From Pseudoalteromonas luteoviolacea DSM 6061 (lineage in GTDB: Bacteria > Pseudomonadota > Gammaproteobacteria > Enterobacterales > Alteromonadaceae), in the NCBI RefSeq assembly GCF_001625655.1, contig NZ_AUYB01000098.1, forward strand, positions 62,001 through 126,000: a DNA stretch of 64,000 bases, written 5' to 3'. Positions 9,740 to 17,641 of the stretch are shown piece after piece. Position 1 is the stretch's first letter; each line of letters starts with the position of its first letter. The notes beneath the pieces are model-generated. The model had not been told where the DNA came from. It ran no database searches and saw nothing but the letters and a program-made list of their open reading frames with translations. The position numbers and the translations under genes are program-made.

Positions 9740-10306
9740 ATGACAGAAGAAGTTTTACCAAAGTCGATCACCGATGAGCTGGCAGAAATGCAATTTTATA
9801 TTGTTTCTCCAAGAAAGTTTTGGACACTGAATATAATGACGTTCGGTTTTTACTCCGTGTATTGGTTTTTTAAACACTGGCAAGAATACAAAAAGAGCAC
9901 TGGGGAAGACTTATGGCCGATCGCAAGGGGTATCTTTTCGATATTTTTTGCACATTCCTTGTTTTCTCTGATGGAAACAAAGTACGAAATACAACATAAA
10001 GCAAAACCAAGCCGAATATTTCATTACGCGACCTTATTTGTTGTTGCATCAATACTGGGAAATATAGGTAGTCGCCTTGCTGATAACGAAATAGGCTTGC
10101 CGTATACGATGTATTCTATGTACATAACTTTAATTATTTCAAGCTTTTGCTTGCACAAAGCGCAGTCACTGATTAATTTAGCCAGTGCGGATCCAAATGG
10201 GAATAAAAATGATAGATTCACATTATTGAATTTCGTGTGGATCTTTATAGGTCTTGTGTTTTGGATCTTCCTGATTATTGGTACTTTTGCGATTACCGCA
10301 CAGTGA
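9740..10306 (+). CDS. Small polytopic membrane protein (DUF4234-like)
   Basis: A 188-residue protein with about four hydrophobic segments. Near the start it has SPRKFWTLNIMTFGFYSVYWFFKHW, which resembles the opening of DUF4234-type membrane proteins (first helix, then a short aromatic cytoplasmic turn and a basic stretch). GAGG lies 5 nt before the ATG. It stands alone between the terminator of the glucan locus and its own strong terminator. No function is known to me and none is suggested by the neighbours. Confidence 0.7.
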   Translation: MTEEVLPKSITDELAEMQFYIVSPRKFWTLNIMTFGFYSVYWFFKHWQEYKKSTGEDLWPIARGIFSIFFAHSLFSLMETKYEIQHKAKPSRIFHYATLFVVASILGNIGSRLADNEIGLPYTMYSMYITLIISSFCLHKAQSLINLASADPNGNKNDRFTLLNFVWIFIGLVFWIFLIIGTFAITAQ

Positions 10307-10383
10307 TAGGTATATTCTTGAATTTAGGTATACGTTAAGAGCAATTTATAAAGGGCTCGAAACATAAGTACCAAGAAACGCCA

Positions 10384-10413
10384 AAAAAGGACCAGAATGT
10401 TTTGGTCCTTTTT
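10384..10413. terminator. Intrinsic terminator, bidirectional
   Basis: An 11-bp perfect stem, AAAAAGGACCA (10384-10394) with TGGTCCTTTTT (10403-10413), and an 8-nt loop. A and T tracts flank it on both sides. It closes the preceding + gene and could also stop minus-strand transcription of the decayed gene next to it. Confidence 0.85.
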
Positions 10414-10424
10414 ATATTTGGTTG

Positions 10425-10792
10425 CTAGTTAAAAATCATATTGATAGCCATGATGACAAGCAACATGGCAAAGATCTTTTTAACTGTAGGTACAGGCAAG
10501 TAATTCGTTGCGTTAGCTCCAATGGGGGTCGTGAACCAAGAAGTACATACAATTCCCAAATCTATCTTTAAAATCAAATTGTCTGCTACCAGACTTATAT
10601 AGCCGATTGAGCCAAACGGCGCACGATGCCGCATTCAGAAGTACATCTGATTGCTTTTTCCATGTTTGTAGAGAAGAAAGTCAACAAAGAAACCTGTAAA
10701 GCACGCCCACTACTTAATAGTGCACAGTATAAAATCAACAACAGTACTTCACTTATTCCATTCAACTTTTTTGCAATTAGAGGATGTAATGC
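10425..10792 (-). pseudogene. Decayed TauE/SafE (sulfite exporter) family permease, C-terminal half only
   Basis: Read on the minus strand, nt 10634-10428 encode SIGYISL...TTPIGANATNYLPVPTVKKIFAMLLVIMAINM, which matches the C-terminal end of TauE/SafE permeases (GYIxLPA, APLGAxLAHxLPVxTLKRIFA). A second frame from about 10792 to 10610 encodes GRALQVSLLTFFSTNMEKAIRCTSECGIV, matching the preceding family segment (GGGTLSVPFLT...M-KAVATSAACG). The two pieces are in different frames and the N-terminal half is missing, so the gene is dead. Normally such proteins export sulfite or other sulfonates. Confidence 0.7.
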
Positions 10793-10946
10793 TACCTGAG
10801 TGAAATAGTCATCTCAGCATGTTGCTTTTAAGTATATTGGTTATCATAAATGGGGGTTATGTATTTTAAAGAACGTAAGTGATTGATACAAATTTATTAA
10901 TTCAGGTACATATAAAAATAACTTCAAAAAACCACCGGTTATTTGT

Positions 10947-11405
10947 TTGAGTGTTTCAGACAATAAAATCTATCATAAAACGGAGAATCAACATCCAGTA
11001 CTCGGGTTTGAATATCTACCTAATGAGTCGTCTTTAACAGAGCAATACTTTAAGAAGATGGGGTTGCAGGTTCGCTATTTTATGCCGCCAAATAGCGTAG
11101 CGCCTTTTGCGTTCTACTTCTTTGGAGATTTGCTGAATGATTATAGTAACCTAGAATTAATCAGCACTATCAGTACCATGGGGACATTTCAGAAAATTTA
11201 TCGTCCTGAAATTTATAACGCAAATGCAGTCGCTGGCACGTGCTATAAGCCGAATCTAAAAAACGTAGATTAACCTTTAACTCAGATTGTTTATGACCGA
11301 GAAGAGCGCAGTCGTTTAGCAAAAGAGCAGGGTAAGTTTGCAGAAGAAAACTTTATCAAACCTTACCAAACGATTCTTGAGCAGTGGTCAGCGAGCTACG
11401 CGTAA
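10947..11405 (+). pseudogene. Unidentified coding sequence interrupted by an in-frame stop
   Basis: From TTG 10947 a 108-codon frame (SVSDNKIYHKTENQHPVLGF...) ends at TAA 11271. The same frame continues without a shift for 43 codons (PLTQIVYDREERSRLAKEQGKFAEENF...WSASYA) to the TAA at 11403, and this tail has normal amphipathic protein composition. One nonsense change splitting a ~150-residue protein is the simplest reading. No Shine-Dalgarno sequence precedes the TTG and no family was recognised. The setting, next to other relics, supports decay. Confidence 0.5.
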
Positions 11406-11461
11406 TATTTTGATGAGAGAGTTAAAGTAGGGCGAGTGCTTAGTTTAAACTAAGTACACGT

Positions 11462-11624
11462 ATGGCAGGTTTAGAAACGAAATTTGCGTTTAAGATACGC
11501 TCAATAGTTGTACCCTTGCTCATACTGTGGCTTAGCGCCATTATCGCATTCAGTGGCGAAAGGCGAATTAAGAGCACTTAGTGATGGTACTGAAATTGTT
11601 TGTAAAGAAATTGCTGCTTTATAG
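11462..11624 (+). pseudogene. Short relic with one membrane segment, apparently frameshifted
   Basis: ATG 11462 opens MAGLETKFAFKIRSIVVPLLILWLSAIIAFSGE, a basic start plus one hydrophobic helix, and then hits TAG at 11579. A shifted frame through the same place continues GELRALSDGTEIVCKEIAAL to TAG 11622. The join of the two frames at about 11560 would make a ~54-residue membrane peptide. It may be a small gene with a frameshift or the remains of a larger one; not assigned to a family. Confidence 0.3.
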
Positions 11625-11644
11625 ACTTTAGTTATTGAAGTTAT

Positions 11645-11679
11645 TCAAAAAAGCAACCATTGCTCAGCAATGGTTGCTT
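11645..11679 (-). terminator. Terminator of the alpha-amylase gene
   Basis: A perfect 13-bp stem, AAGCAACCATTGC (11651-11663) with GCAATGGTTGCTT (11667-11679), and a 3-nt loop. On the minus strand it is followed by six Ts (11645-11650). It sits about 60 bp past the amylase stop. Confidence 0.9.
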
Positions 11680-11738
11680 GGGGCTGATAACCTAAGGGAG
11701 ATTAATCGGTTCTCAGTCTAATTCGGTAACAAACAGAC

Positions 11739-13742
11739 CTATAATGCTTGAACAAAATGCAGGTTGCTGCCAAATTCAAACATATTTAACATGCCACATT
11801 TTGCAAAGTGGTTATTACTGTTGTACGGGCGATTTTGCTGAGCAATATTATCTTCCCAGCCTTGGCCATTTTTAACGTATGCTTTAAGTTCAAACCAGCC
11901 TTGATGAGTTTTACTGCAATCCATCTCAACCTCTAACTTCCAATAGTGTGGTCCCCACTGATTTAGACTTGACTCTCCAAATCCATGTTGGTTATAGGTT
12001 TTTTTGGTGCCCCATTGAAGTGGCCATTGATTAGTCGTCCAATCTAATGCAGTGCCTTGCGCTTGGGCCGATTGTCCGCTCTCAGATGCTTGCCAATCTA
12101 AATGTAAGTCACCAGTTTTCCAAGGCGCGGTTGTGGTGTTGCGCAAGTTTAGATGTTTGATTGGAATTTGGCATAGATTAGGGTTGGCTTGGCAATCCAT
12201 GCCACGTTTTGCTGCTTCACTGTGATCTAAGCCACCTCGAACAAACATGTCTTGCCCATCTTGAGTTTCGGCCTTAATAAAAACGATAGTGCGCTGCCAA
12301 TCGCCTGTTGTTGGAAGCCCATCGGTAATACTATCGTGATGAATGGCAATCGCGTCCATCGCGCCCAAAGAAACTTGCGTATTGCCGTCTTGGTCAACAA
12401 CAACACTTCTTCCTACGCATTGATTTGAATTTTTTCCTCCACTTAACTCGTCACAGTATGTTCCAGGTTTCATACCAGTTTGTAATTTTACTGACATGCT
12501 CGAAGACTCTCGGTTAATAGCAACAAATCCTTGATCACCTCTAGAAAAAGCGATTTGGTTATTGCCATTGTCCCACCAGTTTGAAGCAGTCCAGTTACCA
12601 GTTGTGTGATTTCTAAAACGCATCGCTCCTGCAATGAAAGGCCTTCTGTGCTCGCATTGCCATTGCTGAGCATTGCAGTTTAGCGTGTTACCTTGATGAA
12701 CGGGGACGTTTGGTCCGCCTGCATCAGTGTCGCCATTAAACTCGTAACTTGACATCACCTTTGGGTAGCCATAAGGAAAAGCCAACATAAAGACATTTGC
12801 TAAGTCATACAGTTTTCCATCGTGAAAGGTAACAATTGAGCCTGCACCTCCATGGCCTCTTTGGTTGTCATGATTATCAGTAAATACCACTGCTTTATAA
12901 CTTGGCATAAAACCCCATTGCTCGCCAAAAGACTTAAGCCAGGCAAGCTTGCCGGTTTTAAATGTTTCGCTTAGTTTAAGGCTGTATTTAAACTCAGTAA
13001 CCAGCCCATTTTGGAAGTATTCAGATGCTTTTATGGCTTCACTGCCTTGATCTATAACTTCCTGGAATACAACCGACTCTTTATTTAATTTTGCTAGCAC
13101 GTCGCCAATATCTGAGGGAGGCATATGTTTACTGGCATCAAGTCGGAATCCTGCAACACCCACTGAAAGGAGGTCGTTTAAAAAATTGGCTAGTTGAGTT
13201 TGAACGTAAGGGGAGTCCGTGTCTAAGTCGTGTAAGCCAACGAGTTCACAGTTTTGAACTCGCCACGCGTTGTTGCCGTAATCTGTAGGATTAATTGCAC
13301 AGGTTTGATGGAAGTCATTTGGGCTATAAATAGGATATTGTTTATTTGCGAATGTACTTCCAGCTACCCCTTTACCACTTCCATGGGCCATATGATTTAT
13401 TACTGCATCAACATAAATATCAACACCTACTGCTTTACATCTTGAAACCATGGCAATAAATGCGTTTCTATCTCCACCTCTACTGGTGAGTTGATAACTG
13501 ACGGGTTGATATCGAGTCCACCATTGGCTACCGGTAATGTGTTCATTTGGAGGGGAAACCTGCACTGCTGCATAGCCTTGTGGACCTAAAAAGGTTTCAC
13601 ACTCTTTGGCTACATCTGGCCAAGACCATTCGAAAAGGTGAACAAATGTAGTTGGTTCGCCAACGCTGCTAGGTGCAGCAAAGGCGCTTGTTGAGGCAAG
13701 TACTGCAAAACTTGCGGCGATTGGTAATTTTATTTTATTCAT
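11739..13742 (-). CDS. Secreted alpha-amylase, GH13, chloride-dependent animal-like type
   Basis: A 667-residue precursor very similar, from memory, to the P. haloplanktis cold-active alpha-amylase [67 protein letters not shown]. Catalytic residues are Asp202, Glu228 and Asp292, each 28 above AHA's Asp174/Glu200/Asp264, which fits a conserved mature domain after a signal peptide (ends AFA, about residue 22). Residues ~476-667 form an extra C-terminal domain, matching the cleaved secretion propeptide known from AHA. I start at the ATG preceded by GAGAGG; a few upstream codons are also open. It hydrolyses starch and glycogen outside the cell. Single-gene unit. Confidence 0.95.
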   Translation of the reverse strand: MNKIKLPIAASFAVLASTSAFAAPSSVGEPTTFVHLFEWSWPDVAKECETFLGPQGYAAVQVSPPNEHITGSQWWTRYQPVSYQLTSRGGDRNAFIAMVSRCKAVGVDIYVDAVINHMAHGSGKGVAGSTFANKQYPIYSPNDFHQTCAINPTDYGNNAWRVQNCELVGLHDLDTDSPYVQTQLANFLNDLLSVGVAGFRLDASKHMPPSDIGDVLAKLNKESVVFQEVIDQGSEAIKASEYFQNGLVTEFKYSLKLSETFKTGKLAWLKSFGEQWGFMPSYKAVVFTDNHDNQRGHGGAGSIVTFHDGKLYDLANVFMLAFPYGYPKVMSSYEFNGDTDAGGPNVPVHQGNTLNCNAQQWQCEHRRPFIAGAMRFRNHTTGNWTASNWWDNGNNQIAFSRGDQGFVAINRESSSMSVKLQTGMKPGTYCDELSGGKNSNQCVGRSVVVDQDGNTQVSLGAMDAIAIHHDSITDGLPTTGDWQRTIVFIKAETQDGQDMFVRGGLDHSEAAKRGMDCQANPNLCQIPIKHLNLRNTTTAPWKTGDLHLDWQASESGQSAQAQGTALDWTTNQWPLQWGTKKTYNQHGFGESSLNQWGPHYWKLEVEMDCSKTHQGWFELKAYVKNGQGWEDNIAQQNRPYNSNNHFAKCGMLNMFEFGSNLHFVQAL

Positions 13743-13977
13743 TATTGTGCCTCTCATTTACATGAGATTTACAATATATAGTTCTTTGCAGAACATTCTA
13801 TTGAATACGTATGCAATAAATGATTCTTATATCTACTAAAATCGATATATTTGAAATAAATATGTATTTTTAAGCTGGTTTTCAGCGAGTTTAGGCTTGT
13901 ATATTTGAATTTTTCTTAGCAAGCGGTAAATTTAAAATTAATTTCTCTTTTGCAGAATTACTCAAGGAGTGTATACC

Positions 13978-14658
13978 TTGCTAAATAATTCAACACTGCA
14001 TTTTCATATCATGAATAATCTTGTAGAAACAGGGCGCGCCCCTAAAATTTCTCAGATAGCTCAGGCTTTTGAACGATCGCCAGATGATGTCATAAGCGCA
14101 TTGAAGGCGCTACAAGAGATACATGGTGTGGTTTTACATCCGCACTCCAGTGAAATATGGGTCATGCACCCATTCTCTACAGCACCTACTAACTTTTACA
14201 TCCAGTCTGGTGACAAATCATGGTGGGGAAACTGTGCATGGTGCGCGTTAGGTGCTGCTTTTTTACTAAATAAAGATCTTAGTATTACAACAACGCTAGG
14301 GGCTGAAGGGCAGCAGGTAGTGATTGAAGTTAAAAACGGGAAATTAGAGCCGAGCAACCTCTATGTTCATTTTCCGATTCCGATGCAGGCTGCATGGGAC
14401 AACGTGATTTACACCTGTAGCACCATGTTGTTGTTTGAATCACAGACACAAATTGATGATTGGTGTTATAGGCACGAAATAGAGAAAGGGGATGTGCAAC
14501 CCATTGAGCATATCTGGGAATTTGCAAAGGTTTGGTATGGTAACCATTTAAACCCTGCGTGGAAAAAGTGGACTATTTCAGAAGCAAAGGCAATTTTTAA
14601 GCGGTTCAACCTTCACCACGAAATTTGGTCGCTACCTGATGAAAACAAACGTTTTTAA
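13978..14658 (+). CDS. MerB-like (alkylmercury lyase family) protein lacking the catalytic Asp
   Basis: A 226-residue protein with a winged-helix-like N-terminal part (about 5-65: ISQIAQAFERSPDDVISALKALQEI) and a MerB fold. NCAWCALG carries Cys89, the counterpart of MerB Cys96, and YTCSTMLLF carries Cys147, the counterpart of Cys159. The position of MerB Asp99 is Gly92, so normal protonolysis of C-Hg bonds is doubtful. The start is TTG 13978, 8 nt after AAGGAG; the GTG at 13969 overlaps that site. No mer genes are near. A decayed second copy lies at 15.46 kb, beyond the next gene. A thiol-dependent lyase or binding role is possible but unproven. Confidence 0.75.
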   Translation: MLNNSTLHFHIMNNLVETGRAPKISQIAQAFERSPDDVISALKALQEIHGVVLHPHSSEIWVMHPFSTAPTNFYIQSGDKSWWGNCAWCALGAAFLLNKDLSITTTLGAEGQQVVIEVKNGKLEPSNLYVHFPIPMQAAWDNVIYTCSTMLLFESQTQIDDWCYRHEIEKGDVQPIEHIWEFAKVWYGNHLNPAWKKWTISEAKAIFKRFNLHHEIWSLPDENKRF

Positions 14659-14759
14659 GAGTAATCGCACCAATAATTTGGTCGCATAAAGTCCGGTTAA
14701 GCCCTGATTTCTGTATCATAGTTGCGTATTATTAAATTTAGTCAGCGGAGTAAAAACGA

Positions 14760-15254
14760 GTGCAAAAAGTTTTCGTAAGTGCATGTTTGGTTGGTAATAA
14801 AGTCAGATACAACGGCAGTAGCTTATGTTTAGAAAAAACAGATAAACAGTGGTTGGACCTAAATGTAGAGCTTATGATCTTTTGCCCTGAAGTATCTGCT
14901 GGACTGCCAATTCCGAGAGCGCCTGCGGAAATACTGGGGGGTTATGGCAATGACGTAATTGATGGTACAGCACGTGTTATAGGCGATGATGGAGTTGATG
15001 TGACGAGCGAATTTCTGGTAGGAGCAAGGCAAGCTTTGGGGCTTTGTCAGCGACATGGTATTGAATATGCGATTTTGGCGGAAGGTAGCCCATCCTGTGG
15101 AAGTCAGCAAATCTACGATGGAACTTTTACAGGTACTAAAATCTCAGGAGCAGGCGTTACTGCTCAATTGCTGTCTTCGCATGGCATAAAAGTATACAGC
15201 CAATATAACGTTGAGCAGTTAATAAATAAGCTAAAAGGGGCCCTTGGCGAATAA
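14760..15254 (+). CDS. DUF523 family protein
   Basis: A 164-residue protein with the family's conserved Cys-containing pieces: SACLVGNKVRYNG near the start, FCPEVSAGLPIPRAPAEI, and the late EGSPSCG motif. Length is normal for stand-alone DUF523. GTG 14760 has CGGAG 9 nt upstream. The biochemical role is unknown; the conserved Cys residues suggest metal or thiol chemistry. It sits between an intact and a decayed MerB-like gene, which may reflect history rather than function. Confidence 0.85.
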   Translation: MQKVFVSACLVGNKVRYNGSSLCLEKTDKQWLDLNVELMIFCPEVSAGLPIPRAPAEILGGYGNDVIDGTARVIGDDGVDVTSEFLVGARQALGLCQRHGIEYAILAEGSPSCGSQQIYDGTFTGTKISGAGVTAQLLSSHGIKVYSQYNVEQLINKLKGALGE

Positions 15255-15461
15255 TAAGATGCTTGATATACCGTATTATTTTCTGAAAAAAATCCTGTTT
15301 TTAAATATTTAAACCCGAAGAAACTAGCAGCTAAGCGTTCGATGCAACTATCGCTGTAGCACAGATATCGATTGTTATGAGATTTGAGCCATAGAAAAAG
15401 AATCAGCGATACAAATAGGGGGTAGGGTGGAAGCTTGAGTTTGAGTTTCTTCAACAGACAC

Positions 15462-15665
15462 GTTTTGTATATGCACTCAGTTTTTACAGTACTTACCAAC
15501 TTTTACATTCAAGCAGGCAAAAATCATCATTGTTGATTGTAACCTTTTTGATAGGCCAAAGGGTTTATGTTTACAACGGCGTTAGGCATCGAGGTGGCTA
15601 GTGAAGTTAAATTGATAAATTTAAATGGCGCAATTGTATTTCGCTCGTCTTATTTTTGCATTTAA
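15462..15665 (+). pseudogene. Decayed second copy of the MerB-like gene
   Basis: From about 15467 one frame reads LYMHSVFTVLTNFYIQAGKNHHC then stop, matching WVMHPFSTAPTNFYIQSGDKSWWGNC of the intact gene upstream. After a frame change, nt ~15565-15663 read TTALGIEVASEVKLINLNGAIVF...YFCI, matching TTTLGAEGQQVVIEVKNGKLEP...YVHFPI. The Cys-Ala-Trp-Cys segment between them is deleted. At DNA level the piece ACCAACTTTTACATTCA has a near-identical partner near 14190. So this is a paralogous relic, not chance. The 200 bp before it (15255-15460) hold no gene I can support. Confidence 0.7.
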
Positions 15666-15746
15666 TAGAACATATCTTAAAAGGTGACAACCGTATAGCT
15701 GCTTGTTATTGTGAAAAATAAAAACTTATAAGAATAAGGAGAATCA

Positions 15747-16328
15747 ATGTATAAATATCTAATTATGTTAGTGTTGCTTATTAGCGGCTGTACAGCGAGC
15801 TTGTGGGAGCCTGAATATCAAAGAGAAAGTCTTAACGGGTTTTATGTTAAAAGTGATACCCGCGAGCTATTTGTAACAACGACAGAAACAGCCTATCTAT
15901 TGGCGATTGATGAGGCATTTGGGGAAGCCCTAAAGTTGTCTCGTCAGGTAGAGTTTATTCCTCATTTCGATGACTTTAAGCTTGATAGTAAAAATAGAGT
16001 GAAAGGCAGCGTTACTTTAACTGTTGCAGAGAAAGAATTGTCACCAAAGTTAGTTTCTCACCTAGAATCACTAGGCTTTACCAAGAACAACCCTGAAGAA
16101 AAATTACAATTAAAACGCCAAGTAACTGGAAAGCGTTATCTAATAGAAGGGGAACTTCCACTTGAAAAATTGCAAAATGAATATCCTATATTAATAGCGC
16201 AACCTCGAACATTTACTCAAACAGCCGGAAGAATAATTGCGACGCCGGCTACGATAACAATCGATGCTGTTGTCACTGTACCTGCGGTTTTCTTGGCAGC
16301 GACTATTATGGCCGCTGGTTCTCCTTAA
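15747..16328 (+). CDS. Hypothetical lipoprotein
   Basis: A 193-residue protein with a lipoprotein signal (MYKYLIMLVLLISGC, Cys15). Residues ~35-150 alternate polar and hydrophobic residues as in a beta-rich domain (FVTTTETAYLLAIDEAFGEAL, VKGSVTLTVAEKEL). The last ~35 residues are a glycine/alanine-rich hydrophobic stretch (TITIDAVVTVPAVFLAATIMAAGS), possibly a C-terminal membrane segment. AAGGAG lies just before the ATG. Family not recognised; neighbours give no hint. Confidence 0.7.
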   Translation: MYKYLIMLVLLISGCTASLWEPEYQRESLNGFYVKSDTRELFVTTTETAYLLAIDEAFGEALKLSRQVEFIPHFDDFKLDSKNRVKGSVTLTVAEKELSPKLVSHLESLGFTKNNPEEKLQLKRQVTGKRYLIEGELPLEKLQNEYPILIAQPRTFTQTAGRIIATPATITIDAVVTVPAVFLAATIMAAGSP

Positions 16329-16502
16329 AGTGCAGTTTGTCATGCTGTAAAAGCCAATTTTAGGAATTTATTAATAAGGTTCTGGTTCACAATTGACAAT
16401 GATGTTGTTTGTTTTTAAGACGGCTTTGATAGCGTGGCTTGCTTTCTTTTTATAAGATGTAACGGTCGAAAGCGTATATATTTATACTGACAAGGAAATA
16501 GA

Positions 16503-16697
16503 ATGGACTCAAAAAAACAATGGAAGTCAATGAGTGTTGTAGGCGCAGTACTAGTTGCCAATGGTGTTGTCTTTTCGATTATTGCACTCTCTTTGCAATC
16601 ATTCTCCTTTTGGGGACCTGCATTAGGTTGCGTTGGAGCTGGGATCCCACTGTTGGTGCTTGGATTATCTAATCAAAATAAATCAAAGGCGAGCTGA
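16503..16697 (+). CDS. Small two-helix membrane protein
   Basis: A 64-residue protein with a charged start (MDSKKQWK), two hydrophobic segments (about 11-30 and 36-56) joined by a short turn, and a basic tail (NQNKSKAS). AAGGAA stands 7-8 nt before the ATG. The composition is that of a true small inner-membrane protein. Function unknown. The decayed tautomerase gene begins about 80 bp downstream. Confidence 0.55.
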   Translation: MDSKKQWKSMSVVGAVLVANGVVFSIIALSLQSFSFWGPALGCVGAGIPLLVLGLSNQNKSKAS

Positions 16698-16777
16698 AAA
16701 AGCTCAAGAACAGTGTGCATGTTTTGAGGTGCTAGGTAACTGTTAAATGAGTATGCACACATGATATTCTGGGATGA

Positions 16778-16933
16778 ATGATGATTGCTGTTTACGGTAT
16801 TGAAGCACAATTGAACCCTATCAAAGCGCGGTTATCTAATATAATACAAGCGACTTTGACACAAGTAATAGGTTTGCCAGAAGATAAGCGCGCGCAGCGC
16901 AGCCGTCTGAAAAACATCATGAATTTACTTTGA
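16778..16933 (+). pseudogene. Truncated tautomerase-family gene
   Basis: ATG 16778 opens MMIAVYGIEAQLNPIKARLSNIIQ...VIGLPEDKRAQR, which matches the first ~43 residues of a tautomerase family (VYGI-x-x-LNPIKA-LS, LPEDKRAHR). After QR the expected FFPLxxSDF continuation is replaced by SRLKNIMNLL and a stop. The remaining two thirds of the gene is absent here, so it was cut, and the breakpoint near nt 16900 is right beside the attC-like site and caspase cassette. The N-terminal Pro normally used for catalysis is also absent (MMIA instead of MP). Confidence 0.65.
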
Positions 16934-16991
16934 GATAACCAGGCTTTCCGTGTTGTTCCAGCGATCTAAATTCAAATATTTCACCTAAAAC

Positions 16992-17062
16992 CGTAACGCC
17001 GTGCTCTGCAGCAAATTTGGAGCGCAGCGGAAAATTTGTCCGACAGCAGCGACTTGTTAGAG
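16992..17062 (-). other. attC-like integron recombination site
   Basis: Read on the minus strand it starts 1-2 nt after the stop of the 17.1-17.6 kb gene with CTCTAAC, and ends with GTTACGG. Between them are imperfectly paired arms, CAAATTT facing AAATTTG, around a TCCGCTGCGCTCC core. This layout (core sites related to RYYYAAC and GTTRRRY, imperfect palindrome of ~70 bp, directly after a gene in the same orientation) is that of superintegron attC sites. The terminal boxes deviate from consensus and no integrase is in the window, so it is a candidate. Confidence 0.55.
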
Positions 17063-17063
17063 C

Positions 17064-17636
17064 TTAGAACCATCGCAGATTTGCCAAAATTTCATTTTTA
17101 TATTGTTCAGCCACTTCTTCGAACCTTTCATACCGGCCGCCGAACATGCCGGCTTTAATTGGCCCCCAATTGTTTTTGCTACGAGCGGCTTCTTTTCTCA
17201 ATTTTTCAAATGGAGAGGTTCCATGCCTGCGGTTTTTCCAGCCAAATCTCCCTAAAGGGCCCCATACGTATCTATCGTCTTGCTTATTAAGATCAGCCAC
17301 AACTAACGCAAATAATATTTCGAACTCATCAAATAGTTCCTCGTAGCCCTTGCCAAGAAAAAGCATATCATCCAGCTCTGGTTGAATTAGCTTATATAGG
17401 TACTCACTAATTGGTGTGTAGTTTCGTTCATGGTCAGGAATTCTTTTGAAAACGTCAACTAATTCGTCTGCAGCGTTAGCAACTCTAAGAGCAAAAAATG
17501 GATCTTTGTTATCGTAATCAGAGAAACCAAGTTTAGTGTAAAAAATTGACGCAAGACTCTTGTAGTTTTTTCCTTCTAATGCAGCGATCCCTGCATGGTA
17601 CATTACCAAAAGAAGCGGGTACCATCTAAGGTTCAC
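17064..17636 (-). CDS. Helical domain protein, likely the separated C-terminal part of the upstream caspase gene
   Basis: A 190-residue, mostly helical sequence starting NLRWYPLLLVMYHAGIAALEGKNYKSLASIF. The WYPxLLxxYxxGIAAL pattern recalls, from memory, domains found at the C-terminus of bacterial conflict proteins; I could not check this. The only available start is GTG 17636, with no ordinary Shine-Dalgarno sequence apart from the poly-G run. It lies 5 nt from the stop of the caspase gene. If the G-run had 13 instead of 12 Gs, the caspase frame would run through GTA-GCA-TGG-GTG into this sequence, giving one protein of about 583 residues. An attC-like site follows its stop. Confidence 0.7.
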   Translation of the reverse strand: MNLRWYPLLLVMYHAGIAALEGKNYKSLASIFYTKLGFSDYDNKDPFFALRVANAADELVDVFKRIPDHERNYTPISEYLYKLIQPELDDMLFLGKGYEELFDEFEILFALVVADLNKQDDRYVWGPLGRFGWKNRRHGTSPFEKLRKEAARSKNNWGPIKAGMFGGRYERFEEVAEQYKNEILANLRWF

Positions 17637-17641
17637 CCATG

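Noticed and set aside
9870..10221. Minus-strand frames inside the DUF4234-like gene
   Set aside because: Shadows of a real gene with a ribosome site and membrane-protein composition on the + strand.
15164..15499. A 111-codon minus-strand frame
   Set aside because: Overlaps the DUF523 gene and the MerB-like relic, has no ribosome site and no recognisable domain; likely chance.
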